NCBI GenBank assembly: GCA_937927845.1 | Contig: CALFXE010000230.1 | Span: 1 to 10,562, forward strand | Direction: 5' to 3' | DNA from: an uncultured Paludibacter sp. | GTDB lineage: Bacteria > Bacteroidota > Bacteroidia > Bacteroidales > Paludibacteraceae | DNA: 10,562 nucleotides | Shown: in pieces, positions 6,130-10,562 of the stretch | Layout of the letters: the number at the start of each line of letters is the position of its first letter | Numbering within the stretch: position 1 is the first letter of the stretch | The notes under the pieces: generated by a model | Database searches by the model: none | What the model was told of the DNA's origin: nothing | What the model saw: only the letters and a program-made list of their open reading frames with translations | Translations under genes and position numbers: made by a program

Positions 6130-6205
6130 TGGTGGAGACGGAGGGATTCGAACCCTTGACCCCCGCGTTGCGAACGCGATGCTCTCCCAGCTGAGCTACG
6201 CCCCC
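6130..6205 (-). tRNA. tRNA-Ala (anticodon CGC)
   Basis: On the minus strand a 73-base tRNA body (6133-6205) with an encoded CCA (6130-6132) folds as a standard cloverleaf: acceptor GGGGGCG/CGTCTCC, D-stem GCTC/GAGC, anticodon stem TCGCG/CGCGG around loop TTCGCAA, variable loop GGGTC, and T-loop TTCGAAT. The anticodon CGC reads alanine codon GCG. The G3-U70 pair that marks tRNA-Ala for its synthetase is present (third pair of the acceptor). The T-stem has an A-C mismatch at its first pair (49-65), a small oddity. The gene's 3' end faces the recombinase remnant and the restriction-modification operon, the usual side for element integration. Confidence 0.95.
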
Positions 6206-6218
6206 ATGAACCTATATT

Positions 6219-6247
6219 AAAATAGCACGTTTTTGTTCGGATTTCAA
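6219..6247 (-). promoter_or_regulatory. Promoter of tRNA-Ala
   Basis: On the minus strand a TTGAAA -35 (6242-6247) is separated by 17 bases from a TATTTT -10 (6219-6224), which is preceded by TGC as an extended element. Transcription would begin a few bases before the tRNA 5' end at 6205. Confidence 0.7.
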
Positions 6248-6263
6248 GCTTTTTATAAAATTT
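6241..6263 (+). repeat. Left copy of a 23-base near-direct repeat flanking the DUF421 gene
   Basis: This stretch (starting ATTTCAAG and ending TAAAATTT) matches 7255-7277 in the same orientation at 21 of 23 positions. It overlaps the tRNA promoter -35. The copies bracket the DUF421 gene; the sequence is A/T-rich, so chance is possible. Confidence 0.4.
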
Positions 6264-6494
6264 CTTGTTGTTTCGCTGGATATTGTTATCATTACCCTGC
6301 AACACGCCCGGCGGCATTTTGGTCTCGGACAATAAAGGGTAATCATTCTTGCTGTAATGACATCCTGAAGCCCTACAGCAGGATTTTATCAGGCAATCAA
6401 TCGTTTTTTCTACTTGCAACGGATGACAGCGAACGTTGAGCTGATAAAGAAAATAATATTGGTTACAATAACGAAAAAGAAGGGAGCCACGAAA
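6264..6494. other. Intergenic region between tRNA-Ala and the DUF421 gene
   Basis: I find no convincing gene or RNA here. Short imperfect inverted repeats are present (ATTACCC against GGGTAAT around 6290-6350; GCTGTA against TACAGC around 6352-6379), but none has a terminator tail or a riboswitch pattern I recognise. A clear promoter for the downstream gene was not found. Confidence 0.4.
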
Positions 6495-7205
6495 ATGACA
6501 TATGTATGGATCGTATTTCGTATTGTAAGCGTGATGGCACTGATTTTATTTTTGATTTTAAAAACCGGCAGACGCAAAATCGGCGAGCTTCCTATCTATG
6601 ATTTTTTATCGGTAATCGTCATCGGAAGCGTAATCGGTGCGGATATATCGGAGCCGAATATTCCACATCTGCCTACTTTATTTGCTGTTGTGCTTATTGT
6701 TGCCCTGCAATATTTTGTGAGCTGTCTGTTGATTAACAATAAGAAAATTGCGAAAAAAATCACTTTTGGACCGACTGTGATTATCCAAAACGGTCAATTT
6801 ATCAAATCCAACATGGAACGGCTGAAATACCCCATTGAAAATGTGAAAGCGGCGTTAAGAGAAAAAGACGTGTTTGACTTAAATGAAGTTGCATATGCCA
6901 TCGTAGAGGGCAGCGGCAGTATCAGTGTTCTGAGAAAGCCTCAATTTTTACCTTTGACCCCTTCAGATATGAATCTAAATACAACAGCAAAGGGATTATG
7001 CATACCGCTTATCACGGATGGAAAGGTGTATGACGGCAATCTGGAGCAGCTCAAGCGGGACAGAAAATGGCTCTCAATACAGCTGAAACAAGTTGATATA
7101 GAGGATTTTAGCAAAGTCTTTTATGCAGATATCAGTTCTGACGGCAGGCTATATATATCCAAAGCAGACCCAAGACAGAATTTGAGTAATGACTATACGT
7201 TATAG
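6495..7205 (+). CDS. DUF421 / YetF-like membrane protein
   Basis: This 236-aa protein belongs to the DUF421 family (Bacillus YetF, YkjA, YdfS and YrbG relatives; E. coli YcaP). The N-terminus has three hydrophobic helices (about 4-22, 37-49 and 60-79). The family signature RKIGELPIYDFLSVIVIGSV lies at 27-46 and leads into the second helix. The soluble C-terminal domain contains the second signature LREKDVFDLNEVAYAIVEGSGSISV (split here across about 120-145). The biochemical function is not known; some Bacillus relatives influence spore properties. I chose the ATG at 6495 because GGGAG (6482-6486) lies 8 bases ahead. The open frame extends upstream to 6414, but that extension is charged and precedes the ribosome binding site. 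It converges with the nth gene, only 36 bases apart, with no strong terminator between them. Confidence 0.9.
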   Translation: MTYVWIVFRIVSVMALILFLILKTGRRKIGELPIYDFLSVIVIGSVIGADISEPNIPHLPTLFAVVLIVALQYFVSCLLINNKKIAKKITFGPTVIIQNGQFIKSNMERLKYPIENVKAALREKDVFDLNEVAYAIVEGSGSISVLRKPQFLPLTPSDMNLNTTAKGLCIPLITDGKVYDGNLEQLKRDRKWLSIQLKQVDIEDFSKVFYADISSDGRLYISKADPRQNLSNDYTL

Positions 7206-7241
7206 CATTAAAATCAACACCGGATACGGCAGGTATTCACA

Positions 7242-7889
7242 TCAATGCGATCGCATTTCAAGTTTTTTGTAAAATTTGCATACACTGGAGAGAGGACAGT
7301 TTTCACACCGTGGCTTTCGGGCGACACAAACATCTCTGCCGAACAGAACAATTCTGTGGCAAAAATCATTGGATTTTAAGGGCGAAAGAATTTTTTTCAG
7401 GCTCATTTCAATTTTAAAAGGATCCACACTGTCCACAAGACCGAGGCGGTTTGAAATGCGGATGAGATGGGTGTCCACCACGATGGCGGGCTTTCCATAA
7501 ACATCGCCGACGATGAGGTTGGCGGTTTTTCTGCCCACCCCGGGGAGCTTGGTCAGTTCTTCTATGGTATCGGGAACAACGCCGTTGTATTCGTCCCGGA
7601 TCATTTTGCTCATGTTTACGATATCCGCTGCCTTCGTTTTATAAAAACCACAGGATTTTACATAGGTCTCCACTTCTTCAATGTTACCGTCGGCAAAATC
7701 ATCAATTGTGGGAAACCGCGCAAACAAATCCGGCGTCACAATATTAACTCTTGCGTCTGTACACTGTGCAGAGAGCCGTGTGGCAATCAACAATTGAAGA
7801 GGCGTAGCAGCCACAAGGGAACAAAGTGCATCTGGATACCGCTCTTCAAGGAGCTGAATGACAAGGTTTGCTTTCTCTTTTTTGGTCAT
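7242..7889 (-). CDS. nth: Endonuclease III (base-excision DNA glycosylase/AP lyase)
   Basis: This 215-aa enzyme removes oxidised pyrimidines from DNA and nicks the resulting abasic site. The helix-hairpin-helix LPGVGRKTA (115-123) contains catalytic Lys121, and Asp139 sits in VVDTHL (137-142); these correspond to Lys120 and Asp138 of the E. coli enzyme. The C-terminal iron-sulfur site is intact: Cys188, Cys195, Cys198 and Cys204 have the exact C-x6-C-x2-C-x5-C spacing. Length matches the usual 210-220 residues. The frame is open further upstream (to 7976), but a promoter lies inside that extension (7924-7952), so the ATG at 7889 (MTKKEK) is the likely start. Its ribosome binding site is weak (CGGGTG). 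The last codons overlap a 14-base palindrome (7244-7257). Confidence 0.96.
   Translation of the reverse strand: MTKKEKANLVIQLLEERYPDALCSLVAATPLQLLIATRLSAQCTDARVNIVTPDLFARFPTIDDFADGNIEEVETYVKSCGFYKTKAADIVNMSKMIRDEYNGVVPDTIEELTKLPGVGRKTANLIVGDVYGKPAIVVDTHLIRISNRLGLVDSVDPFKIEMSLKKILSPLKSNDFCHRIVLFGRDVCVARKPRCENCPLSSVCKFYKKLEMRSH
7255..7277 (+). repeat. Right copy of the 23-base near-direct repeat flanking the DUF421 gene
   Basis: It matches 6241-6263 at 21 of 23 positions, same orientation. Here it lies inside the last codons of nth (encoding ...FYKKLE), so it is under coding constraint. Confidence 0.4.
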
Positions 7890-7923
7890 GAAAACACCCG
7901 GTTTCTTAAAATATTCTGTTTTC

Positions 7924-7952
7924 ATCATAGCATTTCGACTCGTTTTTTGCAA
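7924..7952 (-). promoter_or_regulatory. nth: Promoter of nth
   Basis: On the minus strand TTGCAA (7947-7952) and TATGAT (7924-7929) are separated by 17 bases, with TGC before the -10. Transcription would start about 25-30 bases before the ATG at 7889, which excludes upstream in-frame starts. Confidence 0.65.
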
Positions 7953-8245
7953 GGGTGAAATCCTTGACAAGTACATTTTACAATTAGTATTTATTGTAGC
8001 ATAAAATGGAAATATACAATGTTATGTCAACAATAAATTGTTATCCGTTTTCCACGGCTATCGGACTTTTTCAGAGCTTAAAATTGTTGGTAAATCGTAA
8101 AAAAGCCTTTACTGCTCGTCCCAAAGGACTGTGGAAAACTATGTGGAAAATGTGGATTACTCTATGTATAAGGTAAAAACTGGCTATGATTATGTAAATC
8201 TACTTGCAAAAATAGAAATAATATATAATAAGAAGTATTTTTAAG
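7953..8245. other. A/T-rich intergenic region with DnaA-box-like sequences
   Basis: This stretch separates the divergent nth and lipoprotein genes and holds no gene I can support. It contains TGTGGAAAA at 8130-8138 and 8142-8150 and TGTGGATTA at 8151-8159. The first two fit a relaxed DnaA-box consensus on the minus strand (TTWTNCACA). An opposed TTTTCCACG lies at 8048-8056. The rest is A/T-rich, with no clear hairpin terminator or RNA gene. Confidence 0.45.
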
Positions 8246-8274
8246 TAGACTTTTTGTTGAACATGTTGTAAAAT
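8246..8274 (+). promoter_or_regulatory. Promoter of the DUF4358 lipoprotein gene
   Basis: TAGACT (8246-8251, 4 of 6 against TTGACA) and TAAAAT (8269-8274) are separated by 17 bases, about 40 bases before the start codon. Confidence 0.5.
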
Positions 8275-8316
8275 AGTCCTGCGTAGTACAGAAAAGAGAG
8301 GGAGGTTGCGTCTGCT

Positions 8317-8805
8317 ATGAATATAGTACTGACAAAAATGCTGAGTTTGACCGTCTTGGCAATTTGCTTGACAGTGATGCTGTCAGGCTGCGGTGCAAAA
8401 GTTGCAGAAAGACAACCATCAACGATTGCGGACACTTTATTGAAAGAGTTAAATTTACCGAAAATGATATTAATAGAAAATGATAAGCTGGACACCCATT
8501 TTTCGTTTCCTGAGGGTGTAATTTTTGACTCTGCGGTTTATCTCAGCGATGTGGACGATACTGCTGATGAAATCGGCGTATTCAAGTTGAGTGATACATC
8601 CAAAGAAAACGTGGTTGTGGGCGAGATCAATTCACAGCTGGGTCAGCTTGCCAAAAACTTCAAAGACCGTTTTCCGGTAGAATACAATAAAGTCAGCAAT
8701 GCAATTATCCGAAGAGTGGATGATTGCATTATCGTTGTTGTTTGTGATCAAAATCAAAAAGCGGAAATTATTTTAAAAGATATGGGCGCAAAGCTGATGA
8801 ATTAG
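8317..8805 (+). CDS. DUF4358-type lipoprotein
   Basis: This 162-aa protein is predicted to be exported and lipid-anchored on the outer face of the cell membrane. A signal peptide (hydrophobic core about 9-22) ends in the lipobox LSGC (22-25), with Cys25 as the lipidation site. The mature part resembles DUF4358, small Firmicute lipoproteins of unknown function: an EIGVFKLSD strand (85-93), a helix about 104-121, and an IIRRVDDCIIVVVCDQN strand pair (129-145). The ATG is preceded by GGGAGG (8300-8305) at about 11 bases, slightly long, but no in-frame alternative start lies closer. It is followed by a separate promoter for the next gene. The signal peptide and lipobox are clear; the DUF4358 assignment is by remembered pattern. 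Confidence 0.82.
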   Translation: MNIVLTKMLSLTVLAICLTVMLSGCGAKVAERQPSTIADTLLKELNLPKMILIENDKLDTHFSFPEGVIFDSAVYLSDVDDTADEIGVFKLSDTSKENVVVGEINSQLGQLAKNFKDRFPVEYNKVSNAIIRRVDDCIIVVVCDQNQKAEIILKDMGAKLMN

Positions 8806-8808
8806 TAC

Positions 8809-8837
8809 TTGATTAATGAGAATTATTATGGTAAAAT
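8809..8837 (+). promoter_or_regulatory. Promoter of the small membrane protein gene
   Basis: TTGATT (8809-8814) and TAAAAT (8832-8837) have a 17-base spacer with TGG before the -10. It begins right after the lipoprotein stop codon, so the next gene can be transcribed on its own, with a leader of about 70 bases. Confidence 0.55.
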
Positions 8838-8912
8838 TAACAAATCAGAACTAATTTCCAGCCATTGTACTAAATCGTATGATCATTGTCTCGCTGGGGA
8901 ACGGAGCATAAT

Positions 8913-9263
8913 ATGACAGAAGCCTGCTTTGCGATCGTCGCCATTCTATTGGCAATGTCGTTTATCTTTCTGAGAACAGGAAAAAAGGGCTATGCACTGG
9001 GCACGATACCGTTGGTTTTTGTGCCGGGGATGTATATCTTCGCCAGCGCCATATCCTCTGTTCCAAAGATCGTCGACGTGATCGACATTGAGATTATTTA
9101 TACTTTGGCCGTGGTAACCGGGATGATTGTGGCATGTATTGCTTACGGTATCTTTGCATCTAAAATCCATAAAAAATCATCGAGAACAGCATATTTGATG
9201 TCTTGCGGAGGTTTTACGCTTTTGCTGTCCATTATGCTATTGCTTTATTTGTTTAAAAAGTAA
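8913..9263 (+). CDS. Small four-helix membrane protein, function unknown
   Basis: This 116-aa hydrophobic protein has four likely transmembrane segments (about 3-20, 30-49, 60-80 and 92-113), with short basic loops (RTGKKG at 21-26, SKIHKKSSR at 82-90) that suggest both face the cytoplasm. I do not recognise the family. The helix arrangement resembles small membrane proteins found near carbon-starvation or transporter genes, but there is no motif that supports a function. The ATG at 8913 follows CGGAG at 6 bases. An upstream TTG at 8886 is in frame but would place that site inside the gene. It ends before a strong bidirectional terminator and is the last gene of the plus-strand group. Confidence 0.75.
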   Translation: MTEACFAIVAILLAMSFIFLRTGKKGYALGTIPLVFVPGMYIFASAISSVPKIVDVIDIEIIYTLAVVTGMIVACIAYGIFASKIHKKSSRTAYLMSCGGFTLLLSIMLLLYLFKK

Positions 9264-9278
9264 CGGGAAATAAAATAT

Positions 9279-9312
9279 AAGCTGCGGTTCTATGAAGAAC
9301 CGCAGCTTTTTT
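9279..9312. terminator. Bidirectional rho-independent terminator
   Basis: A 12-base perfect stem (AAGCTGCGGTTC with its complement) around a TATGAA loop ends in TTTTTT on the plus strand and in TATATTTTATTT on the minus strand. It lies between the converging membrane-protein and glycosidase genes and should stop both. Confidence 0.92.
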
Positions 9313-9317
9313 GTGAT

Positions 9318-10562
9318 TTATTGTTCTATGATCAGCACAGAATCACAGTTTCTGCCATGGGAAGGGGGGTAAAACACATAGTTGTCTCCGATGCAGTATT
9401 CAGCCGGTTGGCTCTTGCCTGTACGGGGGTCAAACCATTTGCAGGTGCAGTCGGGGTGAATGCTGTCTTTTTTTAGTGTGGTCTGCAGCCCATGGGGGCA
9501 ATAGACGAACACAAAGTGCTCTCCTTTGAAAACCGCTTGGTGATTGGCTCCCTGAAAATTTACAGCAAGGACAGAATTGTCCGGTACGCCGTTTTGATAA
9601 TCCACCGACTCAAAAAGGGATTTCAGGTGCTTCATCTGTGATGCACAGGGGCTTGTCAATGCCTCCTGCCAGCTTTTGATGAAATAAGGATAAGCAAATC
9701 GGCTGTCCTCTGTCGGGTCGTTTTTAAACGCCCAGATACTGTGGTGACCATATGTGATGCCTGCACTGCCGGAAAGAACCGCCCAGTAGGACGCTCTTCT
9801 CACGTCCGTTGCATCAAAATACCCGTTTTGCGGCTGAAAGGAGATGGAGTGATCTTCATAGCAGCATTCTGCTTCAATGACCGGCTTTACGGGAGAAAGC
9901 CCGTAATCTGCCTTGATCATTTCATGGTTGATGGTAATGGCACGACCGTGACCGGACTGGATCATATTAAAATCCAGCCAGTCCTCATTGTGCAGATGCT
10001 CTGTGGAGGATCTGCCGCCCATGGGATGAAAGGTAATCAGCTGATCGGCACCGCCGGCCTTCAGCCCCAATGCCAGTTTTTCATTGATTTCATAATGAAC
10101 CGGCTCTTCCAACGGACGGTCGCCACCCAACACCCAAATGATGTTATTATTGTTTTTGTATCGCTCTCCCAGCCACTTTCCATAGGCAAACGCATTGTCA
10201 GGAGTGAAAATCTCCGGACCGGCTCCCCATTTTTGGTTGTATTTATCTCCCCAGGTGGGTAACAGGGCAACATAAATGCCGTATGACTCTGCCAACGTGA
10301 TCACCTTATCGGTGTGGTGAAAAAAGCTGTAATCTCCCTCTGTATCCGGCAGGGTAGGGTCAAACTCACCCTTTTCGTTTTTTTTCAAAGGCACTCTTCC
10401 ATAATGGTTCGGTACATTCAACCCGTCGAATTCCGATAGGATTACAGTCTGAATGACATTGAAGCCCTGCTGGGAGCGGGTCTTGAGATACAGCTCTGCG
10501 TTTTCGTAGGATAAAGAGTGAAAGATCTCCCAAGCGGTATCTGCCAGCCAGAAAAACGGCTT
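9318..10562 (-). CDS. GH140-like (DUF4038) glycoside hydrolase, N-terminus beyond the window
   Basis: The C-terminal 414 residues of a glycoside hydrolase related to the apiosidase-like DUF4038 family (GH140), which has a TIM-barrel catalytic domain and a C-terminal beta domain. The visible N-terminal block PFFWLADTAWEIFHSLS (2-18), followed by QGFNVIQTVILSEFDG (35-50), is characteristic. Further barrel motifs are LLPTWGDKYN (100-109), IIWVLGGDRP (141-150), FNMIQSGHGR (198-207) and PVIEAECCYED (227-237). The Glu in that last strand is a likely catalytic carboxylate, with an Asp earlier. GITYGHHSIW (268-277) follows. The beta domain covers about 325-414. The frame is open through 10562, so the TTG at 10421 is internal and not a start. 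I see no signal peptide because that end is missing. It probably acts on plant-type branched polysaccharides, but the substrate cannot be read from the sequence. Confidence 0.88.
   Translation of the reverse strand, partial: KPFFWLADTAWEIFHSLSYENAELYLKTRSQQGFNVIQTVILSEFDGLNVPNHYGRVPLKKNEKGEFDPTLPDTEGDYSFFHHTDKVITLAESYGIYVALLPTWGDKYNQKWGAGPEIFTPDNAFAYGKWLGERYKNNNNIIWVLGGDRPLEEPVHYEINEKLALGLKAGGADQLITFHPMGGRSSTEHLHNEDWLDFNMIQSGHGRAITINHEMIKADYGLSPVKPVIEAECCYEDHSISFQPQNGYFDATDVRRASYWAVLSGSAGITYGHHSIWAFKNDPTEDSRFAYPYFIKSWQEALTSPCASQMKHLKSLFESVDYQNGVPDNSVLAVNFQGANHQAVFKGEHFVFVYCPHGLQTTLKKDSIHPDCTCKWFDPRTGKSQPAEYCIGDNYVFYPPSHGRNCDSVLIIEQ

Noticed and set aside
6051..6419. Long minus-strand and plus-strand ORFs running across tRNA-Ala
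   Set aside because: They translate the tRNA itself (the familiar false peptides with SSAGRA and GGIRTLDP) and cross its promoter and terminator. Nothing else supports them as genes.
7244..7257. Perfect 14-base palindrome AATGCGATCGCATT
   Set aside because: It overlaps the last codons and stop of nth and has no T run, so it is not a terminator. Without further copies in the window there is no reason to call it a site.
1..10562. CRISPR array, insertion sequence with intact transposase, or rRNA
   Set aside because: No regularly spaced repeat-spacer pattern, no DDE or HUH transposase frame and no rRNA segment was seen on either strand.

Overview
The window looks like a low-to-mid GC Clostridia-type Firmicute, probably host-associated. 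The evidence is its gene content (DUF421 membrane protein, DUF4358 lipoprotein, GH140-like glycosidase), AGGAGG-type ribosome binding sites, TATAAT promoters with 17-base spacers, and Firmicute-style hairpin/T-run terminators. This is inferred from content and signals; no marker gene fixes the genus.

Bases 1-49 are not genomic. They are an Illumina TruSeq index adapter (P7 tail, 6-base index, read-2 primer site), so the biological sequence starts at about base 50 and the left end is a contig end.

Left half (50-5475, all on the minus strand): one tightly packed operon encoding a restriction-modification system of the LlaJI type. In transcription order it holds a 73-aa Xre-family HTH regulator, a first 5-methylcytosine methyltransferase, a possible 38-codon ORF, a second 5-methylcytosine methyltransferase, a McrB-like AAA+ GTPase subunit, and the N-terminal 209 residues of a LlaJI-family restriction endonuclease cut off by the contig end. 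Two methyltransferases suggest an asymmetric site whose strands are methylated separately. The GTPase is expected to drive cleavage with the endonuclease. The regulator and methyltransferases come before the nuclease genes, as expected if modification must precede restriction. An extended -10 promoter (5519-5547) and a helically phased direct repeat (5558-5578) lie just upstream.

Middle (about 5620-6205): a decayed junction. It holds the C-terminal scrap of a large serine recombinase, three 20-base direct repeats, a 16-base-arm inverted repeat, a strong terminator, and a tRNA-Ala (anticodon CGC) whose 3' end faces the restriction-modification operon. This suggests the operon arrived on a mobile element next to a tRNA gene.

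Right half (6206-10562): ordinary chromosomal genes. These are a DUF421/YetF-like membrane protein (+), endonuclease III nth (-), a DUF4358 lipoprotein (+), a small four-helix membrane protein (+), a bidirectional terminator, and a GH140/apiosidase-like glycoside hydrolase (-) running off the right edge.
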